Positions 1-6,808 of a stretch of 10,377 bases of DNA are shown one piece after another (position 1 is the first letter of the stretch; every line of letters begins with the position of its first letter). The notes under the pieces are model-generated. The model worked only from the letters and a program-made list of their open reading frames with translations. It was not told the DNA's origin and searched no databases. The translations under genes and the position numbers were made by a program. The stretch is taken from positions 1-10,377 of the forward strand of contig CACYDY010000142.1 in NCBI GenBank assembly GCA_902773245.1, written 5' to 3'. Source of the stretch: an uncultured Ruminococcus sp. GTDB lineage: Bacteria > Bacillota > Clostridia > Oscillospirales > Acutalibacteraceae.

Positions 1-4
1 AAAA

Positions 5-1498
5 ATGAGTCTGAAGCCTGAAGAAATCAGCAGTATTATTAAGGATCAGATCAAAAACTATAAATCAAGAATCGAAATGGCTGAAACAGGAACGGTTATT
101 CTTGTCGGCGACGGAATAGCAAGAGTTTACGGCTTGAGAGAATGTATGTCGAGTGAGCTTCTTGAATTTGAGGACGGCACTTACGGCATGGCTCAGAATC
201 TTGAAAACGAAACCGTATCGGTTGCTATTCTTTCCGACAGCAATAATATCCGAGAGGGTACTACCGTTAGAAGAACAGGCAGAGTTTTGTCCGTTCCTGT
301 GGGCGAAGCGCTTCTCGGCAGAGTTGTCAACGCTTTGGGTTTGCCGATCGACGGAAAGGGTCCCGCCGATTGTTCGCAAACTCGTCCGATAGAGAGTGAA
401 GCTCCGGGAATAATTGAGAGAAAAAGTATTTCAAAGCCTATGCAGACAGGTATCAAAGCTATTGACAGTATGATACCCATCGGCAGAGGTCAGCGTGAGC
501 TTATTATCGGCGACAGACAAACGGGTAAAACCGAAATAGCGATAGATACCATTATAAATCAGAAAAATTCGGACGTGCTTTGTATCTATGTTGCAATAGG
601 TCAGAAAGCAAGCTCCGTTGTACAGCTTGCAAACGAGCTTTCAAGAGCCGGGGCTATGGAATACACTATCATAGTTTCCGCTTCTGCCGCAGAAAGCGCG
701 CCTATTCAGTACATTGCCCCGTACACGGGCTGCGCAATGGCTGAGTATTTCAGAGAAAAAGGCAGGGACGTGCTTATTATTTACGACGATCTCAGCAAAC
801 ACGCTGTTGCGTATCGAGCACTTTCGCTGCTTATTCGCAGACCGCCGGGACGTGAGGCTTATCCCGGAGATGTTTTCTATCTGCATTCAAGACTTCTCGA
901 ACGTGCTGCCTGTGTTGCGCCCGAATACGGCGGAGGTTCGATCACTGCTCTTCCGATCATCGAAACTCAGGCGGGCGACGTTTCCGCTTATATCCCGACT
1001 AACGTAATTTCTATCACCGACGGTCAGATATTCCTCGAAACGGAGCTTTTCCATTCGGGAATCATGCCTGCGATAAACCCCGGTATTTCCGTAAGCCGTG
1101 TAGGCGGTTCGGCTCAGCTTAAAGGTATGAAAAAGGTATCGGGCGAGCTTAAGCTTTTGTATTCGCAATATCGTGAGCTGCAGGCTTTTGCTCAGTTCGG
1201 CAGCGACCTCGACGCAGACACCAAGGCTCGTCTGGCTCTCGGCGAAAGAATAGTGGAAGTTCTCAAGCAGAACAGAAACTCCCCCGTTCACGTCGGCTGT
1301 CAGGTTGCGATCGTTTATGCAGTTATCAACGGTTATCTCAATTCCGTGCCTGTTGATAAGGTTCATGAATACGAAGAACGTCTTTATGAAAAGCTTAACA
1401 ACGAAAACAAGGAATTTCTTCAAAGAATTGAAGAGGGATACTTTGACGACAGTGACATCGAGTCACTTAAAACAACGCTCAACGAGATGAAGAGGTGA
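5..1498 (+). CDS. atpA: F1F0 ATP synthase subunit alpha
   Basis: Alpha subunit of the F1 head of the ATP synthase, on the cytoplasmic face of the membrane. Three alpha subunits alternate with three beta subunits; alpha carries the non-catalytic nucleotide sites. The 497-residue protein is close to the usual 500-510. An N-terminal beta-barrel domain is followed by the nucleotide-binding domain with Walker A GDRQTGKT at residues 169-176 and a Walker B-type strand DVLIIYDD at 255-262. The conserved VSRVGGSAQ segment (363-371) carries the arginine that reaches into the catalytic site of the adjacent beta subunit. The ATG at 5 gives the normal start for the family, but only four bases lie upstream, so its ribosome binding site and the F0/delta genes expected before it are outside the window. 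It is followed after 4 bases by atpG. Identification is certain; ion specificity (H+ or Na+) cannot be judged because subunit c is not here. Confidence 0.98.
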   Translation: MSLKPEEISSIIKDQIKNYKSRIEMAETGTVILVGDGIARVYGLRECMSSELLEFEDGTYGMAQNLENETVSVAILSDSNNIREGTTVRRTGRVLSVPVGEALLGRVVNALGLPIDGKGPADCSQTRPIESEAPGIIERKSISKPMQTGIKAIDSMIPIGRGQRELIIGDRQTGKTEIAIDTIINQKNSDVLCIYVAIGQKASSVVQLANELSRAGAMEYTIIVSASAAESAPIQYIAPYTGCAMAEYFREKGRDVLIIYDDLSKHAVAYRALSLLIRRPPGREAYPGDVFYLHSRLLERAACVAPEYGGGSITALPIIETQAGDVSAYIPTNVISITDGQIFLETELFHSGIMPAINPGISVSRVGGSAQLKGMKKVSGELKLLYSQYRELQAFAQFGSDLDADTKARLALGERIVEVLKQNRNSPVHVGCQVAIVYAVINGYLNSVPVDKVHEYEERLYEKLNNENKEFLQRIEEGYFDDSDIESLKTTLNEMKR

Positions 1499-1502
1499 TT
1501 TT

Positions 1503-2306
1503 GTGGGAGCCGATACAAAAGCACTGAGAACGAGGATCAAGAGCGTCGACTCAACCCTGCATCTTACAAAAGCTATGGGACTTGTTGCTTCGTCAAAAAT
1601 CCGCCATGCCTCTGAAATTATGAACAAAAGCCGTCAGTATTCGGAGGCGGTCACCGAGGTGGTGGAGCTTCTGACAGCGTGCGGCGAATGCAGAAAAAGT
1701 CCCTATATGCAGTCAAACAACAGCGGAAAAACGAAAATAATCATCATTGCAGGCGACAGAGGTCTTGCAGGCGGTTACAATGCAAACGTTTTCCGTCTTG
1801 CAAGAGAATTTGAGGGAGCTGAGTTTGTTCCCATCGGAAAGCGAGCATGCGAACGTTTCGGCAGCGGTTTTTTGTCGTCGGAGAAATTTACGATGGAAGA
1901 CGGCGCAAAGCTTTCGGCTGAATTATGCAGAGAGTTTGTTGAGGGCGAGTTCTCCAAGCTGGGAATCATCTCGACAAAGTATGTTTCAATTATGACGCAG
2001 GAAGCGCGAATTTCCTGGATACTGCCGCTTGAGTCCGATCCCTCAAAAAAGAGCGTCGGCACGATATTCGAACCCGATGAGCTGACTATACTTAACGCAG
2101 CCGTTCCCGAATATGTCAACGGTAAGCTTATGGGTTATATTCGAGAAAGCTACGCAAGCGAAGTTGCCGCAAGACGTATGGCAATGGACTCTGCCGGAAA
2201 GAATGCTCAAATGATGATAGAAGATCTGCAGCTTCAGTACAATCGTGCAAGACAAGGCGCAATTACCCAGGAAATCACGGAAATTGTTGCCGGCAGCGGC
2301 GAATAA
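1503..2306 (+). CDS. atpG: F1F0 ATP synthase subunit gamma
   Basis: Gamma subunit, the central rotor shaft whose rotation drives the catalytic changes in the alpha3beta3 head. The N-terminal helix (KALRTRIKSVDSTLHLTKAM, residues 6-25) and the C-terminal helix ending in YNRARQGAITQEITEIVAG form the coiled coil. The GDRGLAGGYN motif at 84-93 marks the central Rossmann-like domain. At 267 residues it is shorter than the usual 285-290. The missing length appears to be in the central domain, since both terminal helices are complete. The start is GTG at 1503, four bases after the atpA stop; the Shine-Dalgarno sequence AGAGGTGA (1491-1498) overlaps the end of atpA, which suggests translational coupling. 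It is followed by a 58-base gap before atpD, the largest spacing in this operon. Confidence 0.97.
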   Translation: MGADTKALRTRIKSVDSTLHLTKAMGLVASSKIRHASEIMNKSRQYSEAVTEVVELLTACGECRKSPYMQSNNSGKTKIIIIAGDRGLAGGYNANVFRLAREFEGAEFVPIGKRACERFGSGFLSSEKFTMEDGAKLSAELCREFVEGEFSKLGIISTKYVSIMTQEARISWILPLESDPSKKSVGTIFEPDELTILNAAVPEYVNGKLMGYIRESYASEVAARRMAMDSAGKNAQMMIEDLQLQYNRARQGAITQEITEIVAGSGE

Positions 2307-2327
2307 ATTATTACTAACAATAACAAC

Positions 2328-2355
2328 CGGAGTTTCTGCTCCGTAAATAAAGGAG
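2328..2355 (+). promoter_or_regulatory. Possible hairpin switch at the atpD ribosome binding site
   Basis: In the atpG-atpD gap, CGGAG (2328-2332) can pair with CTCCG (2339-2343) around a 6-base loop. The CTCC in the right arm (2339-2342) is also complementary to the GGAG of the atpD Shine-Dalgarno site (2352-2355). Two mutually exclusive helices are therefore possible, one leaving the site free and one covering it. The pairing is seen in the sequence. A regulatory role is inference, and helices this short are common by chance. Confidence 0.25.
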
Positions 2356-2364
2356 TGAGCGAAT

Positions 2365-3768
2365 TTGGCAAAAACTCATAAAGGCACGGTTGCTCAGGTC
2401 ATGGGTCCTGTAGTAGACGTGCGGTTTGAAGAGGGTCATCTTCCCTCTATTTATAACGCTCTGACCATTCCGATCAACGAGAAAAAAACTCTGACAGTCG
2501 AGGTTGCGCAGCACATCGGCGACAACACGGTAAGATGTATTGCAATGTCGTCAACCGACGGTCTGAAAAGAGGAACTGCCGTAACCGACACGGGAAAGGC
2601 TATCAGCGTCCCGGTTGGAAAGGAAACGCTGGGAAGAATTTTTAACGTTCTCGGTGATACGGTTGACAACGGTGAACCTGTGAAAGACGGCGAGCGTTGG
2701 AATATCCACAGAACAGCGCCCGAATATGACGAGCTTTCAACATCAACCGAGATACTCGAAACGGGTATCAAGGTTATCGACCTGATCTGCCCATATTCAA
2801 AGGGCGGTAAGATCGGACTTTTCGGCGGCGCAGGCGTTGGTAAGACAGTTCTGATCATGGAGCTTATCAACAACATCGCAAAGCAGCACGGCGGTATCTC
2901 GGTTTTCACAGGCGTCGGAGAAAGAACAAGAGAAGGAAACGATCTTTATAACGAAATGAAAGAATCGGGAGTTCTCGGAAACACGGCGCTTGTTTACGGT
3001 CAGATGAACGAGCCGCCGGGAGCAAGAATGAGAGTTGCTCTTTCCGGACTTACGATGGCTGAATATTTCCGTGACGAAGAGGGTCAGGACGTACTTCTTT
3101 TTGTTGATAATATTTACAGATTTACACAAGCCGGAAGTGAGGTTTCGGCGCTCTTGGGACGTATGCCGTCAGCGGTTGGTTATCAGCCTACGTTGGCGAA
3201 CGAAATGGGCGCTCTGCAGGAGCGTATCACATCTACAAAGAAAGGTTCGATAACATCTGTTCAGGCAGTTTATGTTCCGGCAGACGACCTTACCGACCCG
3301 GCGCCTGCAACAACTTTTGCGCACCTGGACGCAACAACCGTTCTTTCAAGAGGCATTGCGTCACAGGGTATTTATCCGGCGGTAGACCCTTTGGAGTCGA
3401 CAAGCCGAATTCTAAATCCCGATATCCTGGGTGAAAAACACTACAAGGTGGCAAGAGAGGTTCAGCGTATTTTGCAGAGATACAAGGAGCTTATGGACAT
3501 TATCGCTATTATGGGTATGGACGAGCTGTCCGACGAGGACAAGCTTCTTGTTCAGAGAGCGAGAAAAATTCAGAGATTCCTTTCTCAGCCGTTCCACGTT
3601 TCGGAGAAATTCACCGGTATTGAGGGTGTTTATGTACCTCTCTCGGAAACGATCCGAGGTTTTGAAGAGATCATCGAAGGCAAGCATGACGATCTGCCCG
3701 AATCTGCATTCCTCTTTGCAGGCACTATTGACGATGTTGTCGAGAAAGCAGGAAAGGCTAAGAAATGA
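2365..3768 (+). CDS. atpD: F1F0 ATP synthase subunit beta (catalytic)
   Basis: Catalytic beta subunit, which makes or hydrolyses ATP at the beta/alpha interface. The 467-residue protein is of normal length. Visible motifs are Walker A GGAGVGKT at 154-161, GERTREGNDLY from 185 with the general-base glutamate at 186, Walker B LLFVDN at 244-249, and the DELSD element at 386-390 that contacts gamma and epsilon. The usual DNIFRFTQ reads DNIYRFTQ here, a conservative change. The start is TTG at 2365, chosen because AGGAG (2351-2355) lies nine bases upstream and the protein then begins MAKTHKGTVAQVMGPVVDV, the normal family N-terminus. The gene ends in a 4-base ATGA overlap with atpC. A weak start codon on the most abundant subunit is compensated by the good ribosome binding site. 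Confidence 0.98.
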   Translation: MAKTHKGTVAQVMGPVVDVRFEEGHLPSIYNALTIPINEKKTLTVEVAQHIGDNTVRCIAMSSTDGLKRGTAVTDTGKAISVPVGKETLGRIFNVLGDTVDNGEPVKDGERWNIHRTAPEYDELSTSTEILETGIKVIDLICPYSKGGKIGLFGGAGVGKTVLIMELINNIAKQHGGISVFTGVGERTREGNDLYNEMKESGVLGNTALVYGQMNEPPGARMRVALSGLTMAEYFRDEEGQDVLLFVDNIYRFTQAGSEVSALLGRMPSAVGYQPTLANEMGALQERITSTKKGSITSVQAVYVPADDLTDPAPATTFAHLDATTVLSRGIASQGIYPAVDPLESTSRILNPDILGEKHYKVAREVQRILQRYKELMDIIAIMGMDELSDEDKLLVQRARKIQRFLSQPFHVSEKFTGIEGVYVPLSETIRGFEEIIEGKHDDLPESAFLFAGTIDDVVEKAGKAKK

Positions 3769-4025
3769 GTACATTCAAATTGATAATTTCCAGTCCCGAC
3801 GGCGACAAATTCAAAGGTGAAGCCGAAAGGATCACTCTCCGAGGAAGCGAAGGCGATCTGGCAGTTTTGGCAGGACATATTCCTTTTATAACTGCGGTAA
3901 AGCCATGTGACGTAAAAATCACTCTTGATGACGGAAGTGAAAAAATCGGGCGCACGGACGGCGGTTTGCTTACCGTGTCAAACTCTGTGACAACACTGTT
4001 ATCGGGTACTTTTGATTGGAAATAA
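3765..4025 (+). CDS. atpC: F1F0 ATP synthase subunit epsilon, short form lacking the C-terminal helices
   Basis: Epsilon subunit, part of the rotor linking gamma to the c-ring. The whole 86-residue protein is the N-terminal beta-sandwich: FKLIISSPDGDKFKGEAERI at the start, then GSEGDLAVLAGHIPFITAVKP at about 27-47, then GGLLTVSNSVTTLLS near the end. Typical bacterial epsilon subunits have 130-140 residues and continue into two antiparallel helices that can rise along gamma and inhibit ATP hydrolysis. That domain is absent here. The coding region ends in tandem stops (TAA 4023-4025, TAG 4026-4028), and no helix-like sequence rich in A, E and R is readable after them. The start overlaps the atpD stop by 4 bases, with AGGAAAGG (3750-3757) as ribosome binding site. 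Short epsilons are known in some lineages (e.g. Chlorobi, Bacteroidetes), so the protein is probably functional. Confidence 0.93.
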   Translation: MSTFKLIISSPDGDKFKGEAERITLRGSEGDLAVLAGHIPFITAVKPCDVKITLDDGSEKIGRTDGGLLTVSNSVTTLLSGTFDWK

Positions 4026-4027
4026 TA

Positions 4028-4194
4028 GATTACAAATCATTATCCGCAGCTTATAGTAAACGTCTCAAATAATTCACCTATATTTTATGCTCCGAAGGAA
4101 TGCGAGGTATGGGTGACGTTAATAATGTTAAATCGAATCAACGTCTTTAATTGACAGGCAGTAAGCTTAAAGCTGCGGACAGCGGATTACAAAT
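4028..4194. repeat. 10-bp direct repeats flanking the first repeat element
   Basis: GATTACAAAT occurs at 4028-4037 and again, identically, at 4185-4194. The two copies directly abut the ends of the inverted-repeat element at 4038-4184, as expected for a target-site duplication. The left copy starts two bases after the atpC stop codon. Confidence 0.7.
4038..4184 (-). mobile_element. MITE-like non-coding element, copy 1 (147 bp)
   Basis: The left end CATTATCCGCAGCTT (4038-4052) and the reverse complement of the right end, CGCTGTCCGCAGCTT (4170-4184), match at 12 of 15 positions; the inner 10 bp are perfect. A perfect 10-bp direct repeat abuts both ends. Read on the minus strand, the first 76 bases align with the element at 7919-8053 at about 55 identical positions with one gap. 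The alignment includes CCTGTC, AAGAC and the 10-base block TTTAACATTA. An internal fold is possible: CACCTAT (4075-4081) with ATGGGTG (4109-4115), enclosing TCC-GAA-GGA. It codes for nothing recognisable. Removing the element and one direct repeat would leave atpC intact and join its stop to the A-rich stretch before the hairpin at 4224. No family name is known to me; transposition in trans is an inference. Confidence 0.65.
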
Positions 4195-4202
4195 AATAAA
4201 AA

Positions 4203-4252
4203 ACTCTTTCAGAGTAAAAATCACGGGGACGCTCTTTTGCCGGGCGTCCCCG
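4203..4252. terminator. GC-rich hairpin after the ATP synthase operon, probable terminator
   Basis: CGGGGACGC (4224-4232) pairs perfectly with GCGTCCCCG (4244-4252) around an 11-base loop. A smaller stem ACTCT/AGAGT lies at 4203-4215. This is the only strong stem between atpC and the deformylase gene. On the + strand the hairpin is followed by AAAATCAATTTATT, without a proper U-tract. On the minus strand it is followed by TGATTTTTAC, a better one. It may terminate poorly in the operon direction, stabilise the 3' end of the atp mRNA, or act mainly on antisense transcription. Confidence 0.5.
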
Positions 4253-4288
4253 AAAATCAATTTATTCAAAAACGAAAGGTAATCAAAA

Positions 4289-4699
4289 ATGATAAGACCC
4301 ATTGTTAAAGACATGATGTTTTTGAGCCAAAAATCAGAAAAAGCTTCAAAATCGGACATCAATGTTATCAAAGATCTTCAGGATACGCTTGCCGCAAACA
4401 GCAAGTCCTGCGTCGGAATGGCTGCCAACATGATCGGTTACAAAAAACGTATAATTATTGTTAACATCGGTATGCTAAATATGATAATGGTAAATCCGAC
4501 TATCACAAAGAAAGCTTTCCCCTTCGAAACGGAAGAGGGCTGTCTTTCGCTCAGCGGTACCAGGTCAACTACTCGTTACAAAGAGATCGAAGTCGAATTT
4601 GAGGACATAAATTTTAAAAAACAGCGCAGAATATTCAAAGATTGGACTGCTCAGATCATTCAGCACGAAATTGATCACTGCGACGGAATCATTATTTAA
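4289..4699 (+). CDS. def: Peptide deformylase, short clostridial type
   Basis: Metal-dependent hydrolase that removes the formyl group from the N-terminal methionine of new proteins. All three family motifs are placed correctly in the 136 residues: motif 1 as CVGMAANMIG (41-50), motif 2 EGCLS (83-87) and motif 3 HEIDH (126-130). The predicted metal ligands are C85, H126 and H130, with E127 as catalytic acid/base. Motif 1 is unusual: the canonical GxGxAAxQ has C at its first glycine and M48 at its glutamine, which in the E. coli enzyme (Q50) helps bind the reaction intermediate. The protein ends soon after motif 3 (DGIII), without the C-terminal helix of the long forms. Short deformylase-family proteins of this type with GMAANMIG are, as I recall, common in Clostridia. 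The ATG at 4289 follows GAAAGGT (4274-4280). No promoter of its own is visible. Confidence 0.9.
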   Translation: MIRPIVKDMMFLSQKSEKASKSDINVIKDLQDTLAANSKSCVGMAANMIGYKKRIIIVNIGMLNMIMVNPTITKKAFPFETEEGCLSLSGTRSTTRYKEIEVEFEDINFKKQRRIFKDWTAQIIQHEIDHCDGIII

Positions 4700-4743
4700 A
4701 CTTGGGCTATGCTTCCATCGTAAACACGCTTGTTTTCATAACA

Positions 4744-4774
4744 CTGTATTTATCGGCATAAGTTGGTAATACAG
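4744..4774 (+). terminator. Weak hairpin after the deformylase gene
   Basis: CTGTATT (4744-4750) can pair with AATACAG (4768-4774) across a 17-base loop. The stem is AT-rich and is followed by a mixed A/T stretch rather than a U-tract. It is the only candidate end signal between the deformylase stop and the next promoter. Nothing else is recognisable in 4700-4808. Confidence 0.2.
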
Positions 4775-4808
4775 ATTTGATAATAAAATAAAAAAATTAA
4801 AAAAACTA

Positions 4809-4837
4809 TTGCATTTTTAGAAAATATGTTGTATAAT
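4809..4837 (+). promoter_or_regulatory. Sigma-70-type promoter of the SRP RNA (and probably dnaX operon)
   Basis: A -35 box TTGCAT (4809-4814) and a perfect -10 box TATAAT (4832-4837) are separated by 17 bases, the ideal spacing. The start site would fall near 4843-4846, just before the first paired base of the SRP RNA at 4854. A-tracts upstream (about 4786-4805) could act as an UP-type element. This is the best promoter in the window, as expected for an abundant stable RNA. Confidence 0.82.
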
Positions 4838-4843
4838 TATTAA

Positions 4844-5003
4844 GCGATCAAAAGTCCATATATTTTTATATGCGAGCGGCAGGTCCTGTACGATAGGGCG
4901 CCGGGAACCATGTCAGGCGGGGAACCGAGCAGCATTAAACGGAGTTGCCCTTTGCGATACAGTCAGTCTGTCGTTCGTATATCAAAGTATATGGACTTTT
5001 TAT
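4844..5003 (+). ncRNA. ffs: Small signal recognition particle RNA (4.5S/scRNA type)
   Basis: RNA of the signal recognition particle, which binds Ffh and targets membrane and secreted proteins. The Ffh-binding tip is recognisable: UGUCAGG (4911-4917), a CGG/CCG stem closed by a GGAA tetraloop (4918-4927), then AGCAGC (4928-4933). Below it the RNA is nearly one continuous rod: AGGGC (4884-4888) with GCCCU, CUGUA (4876-4880) with UACAG, and GCGAGCGGCAG (4872 leftward) with CUGUCGUUCGU including G-U pairs. The outermost helix is GUCCAUAUA (4854-4862) with UAUAUGGAC (4988-4996). I see no separate Alu domain of the B. subtilis long type, so this is the small bacterial form. Mature ends are not defined; the start is the predicted transcription start. 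Its position just upstream of dnaX is as in B. subtilis (scr-dnaX-yaaK-recR). Confidence 0.9.
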
Positions 5004-5007
5004 TTTA
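4988..5007 (+). terminator. Intrinsic terminator formed by the outer SRP RNA helix
   Basis: The 3' arm UAUAUGGAC (4988-4996) of the outermost SRP RNA helix is followed directly by TTTTTATTTTA (4997-5007). The long stem plus U-tract has the form of an intrinsic terminator. It would set the 3' end of the RNA and only partly let transcription through into dnaX. Confidence 0.6.
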
Positions 5008-5029
5008 GCATTTGGGAAGGTGATTTGGT

Positions 5030-6754
5030 TTGTACCGTGTTTTATACCGAAAATGGCGTCCGACAGGGTTTGGCGATGTTATCGGACAGCCTCAAGTTAC
5101 CTCCACTCTTAAAAATGAGATAAAATCAGGCAGAATTTCCCATGCTTATCTTTTCACAGGTTCAAGAGGAACAGGAAAAACTACTTGTGCGAAAATTCTT
5201 GCCAAAGCCGTAAACTGCTTGGATCTGAAAGACGGCGAACCATGCGGAGTTTGTGAAAACTGTGTCGGAATCTCAAAGGGAACGATCATGGACGTTGTCG
5301 AAATGGACGCCGCTTCAAACAACAGCGTTAACAATATCCGCGAAGTCCTTGACGAAGTAATGTTCACCCCTTCCGAAGCAAAGTACCGTGTTTACATTAT
5401 CGACGAGGTCCATATGCTTACCCAGGGCGCTTTTAATGCCCTGCTTAAAACACTTGAAGAACCTCCCTCCCACGTTGTCTTTATACTTGCTACAACCGAG
5501 GTTCACAAGATACCGGCTACTATTCTTTCCAGATGTCAAAGATTTGATTTTAACAGAATATCTGCCCGGGATATTTCCGCTCGGCTTGAATATATTGCAA
5601 AAGAAGAAAATGTCACGCTGGATCACGAAGCGGCTATGCTTATTGCCGCAGTTGCCGACGGCGCAATGCGTGACGCTCTGTCTATTCTCGACCGCTGTAT
5701 AGGCTTGTCCGAAAATATCAGCTCCGACGTTGTCAGAGAAGCAACGGGACTTGCCGGAAGAGATTATCTTTTTACTCTCGCTCAGGCGGTAAAGGAAGAA
5801 AACGTTCCCCTTGCAATTAATACTATTAATGAACTTCACAAGGCTTCAAAGAGTATTTCTCGTCTTTGTGAAGAGCTTACCGAGCATTTTCGCACACTCA
5901 TGCTGTTAAAAACCATGAAAAAAGGTGCGTCTGAGCTTATTATCATGTCACCCGAAGAGTTTGAAAAGGCTAAAATACAAGCCGAAGGGATCTCTTTGAC
6001 TCAAATCGTTTACTGCATTGACGTTTTGCAGCTTTCTCTTGAAAAAATGTTTAAAGGCGGCAATAACAAAATAGAGTTTGAAACCTGCATGATAAAGCTT
6101 TGCAATCCAAGGCTTACAGCCGATGTCGGGGCAATGCTGACAAGAATAGACAAGCTTGAACGCGCCGTTCGTTCCGGCAGCTTTGTTTCGTATTCAAAAC
6201 AGGAAAATACTGTTCCGGAAAATGCCGAGCGTAATAGTTCCTATGATGTCAAAGAGGCTGCTCCAGAGAGTTCTTTTTCCGAAAACAAAAAGTCCCCTGA
6301 GCAAAATTATCATCAAAGCGAACCGAAAACCGACGAGATCACCAGGGTAAATGTCAGCGACCCTCCCCCGCCGCCTGCTATTAACAACAATACATCGGCT
6401 ATTGAAGCGCTGAGTTCAAATGCAGTTCCTATGGAACAGTGGGACGATGTTCTCGAAGCTTTGAAATCCCATACCAGGGTTACTGCCGCCGCATTCAGAG
6501 ATACAACGGCGTATGTTTCGGGTAATTACATTCTGATAGACTCAAAAGACGACACACCGTTCAAGCACCTCAGAAACTCTTCGCAGCGTGAAAAAATGCG
6601 GGCTGCGATAAAAGAGGTCACGGGAAGAAGCTACAAACTCGGGCCGTACAAACAAACTTTGTCAGGCGTTCGGAATGATGTAAAGAAATCAAAAATAGAT
6701 GAATTTATTGAGCATATCTCAAATTCAGATATAAAAGTTACAATTGAGGAATAA
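5030..6754 (+). CDS. dnaX: DNA polymerase III subunit tau (clamp loader ATPase)
   Basis: Clamp-loader ATPase of the replicative polymerase; it opens the beta clamp and loads it on primed DNA, and tau holds polymerase and helicase together. Visible in the 574 residues: the MYRVLYRKWRP start, Walker A GSRGTGKT at 44-51, a zinc-binding set C63-x8-C72-x2-C75-x2-C78, the DEVH-type Walker B IIDEVHML at 123-130, LEEPP at 142-146, sensor 1 ATT at 154-156, and the SRC motif at 167-169 with the arginine finger. A low-complexity linker follows from about 390 to 455, rich in E, N, S and including a DPPPPP run near 444-449. The C-terminal domain (about 460-574) is the tau-type polymerase-binding region. 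The start is TTG at 5030, with GGGAAGGTGA (5014-5023) before it. No convincing slippery site for a short gamma form is seen. Confidence 0.97.
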   Translation: MYRVLYRKWRPTGFGDVIGQPQVTSTLKNEIKSGRISHAYLFTGSRGTGKTTCAKILAKAVNCLDLKDGEPCGVCENCVGISKGTIMDVVEMDAASNNSVNNIREVLDEVMFTPSEAKYRVYIIDEVHMLTQGAFNALLKTLEEPPSHVVFILATTEVHKIPATILSRCQRFDFNRISARDISARLEYIAKEENVTLDHEAAMLIAAVADGAMRDALSILDRCIGLSENISSDVVREATGLAGRDYLFTLAQAVKEENVPLAINTINELHKASKSISRLCEELTEHFRTLMLLKTMKKGASELIIMSPEEFEKAKIQAEGISLTQIVYCIDVLQLSLEKMFKGGNNKIEFETCMIKLCNPRLTADVGAMLTRIDKLERAVRSGSFVSYSKQENTVPENAERNSSYDVKEAAPESSFSENKKSPEQNYHQSEPKTDEITRVNVSDPPPPPAINNNTSAIEALSSNAVPMEQWDDVLEALKSHTRVTAAAFRDTTAYVSGNYILIDSKDDTPFKHLRNSSQREKMRAAIKEVTGRSYKLGPYKQTLSGVRNDVKKSKIDEFIEHISNSDIKVTIEE

Positions 6755-6808
6755 CTCAACGTAACAAAAATTAAAATTTAAATTAATTAACAATTGGAGG
6801 ATTTAACA

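Noticed and set aside
887..1423. Long minus-strand reading frame of 178 codons opposite atpA, and similar ones opposite atpD, dnaX and ebfC
   Set aside because: They lie entirely within well-conserved genes on the + strand, have no recognisable domains and are expected shadows of the codon usage.
4151..4156. TTGACA within the first element as a -35 box driving the deformylase gene
   Set aside because: No -10-like sequence is found 16-18 bases downstream; that place reads TGCGGA inside the inverted repeat.
5917..5925. Run of A residues (AAAAAAGG) in dnaX as a possible frameshift site for a gamma form
   Set aside because: In frame it reads ATG-AAA-AAA-GGT, which is not the A-AAA-AAG arrangement used in E. 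coli. There is no clear stimulatory signal, and the position (near residue 297) is far upstream of the usual site.
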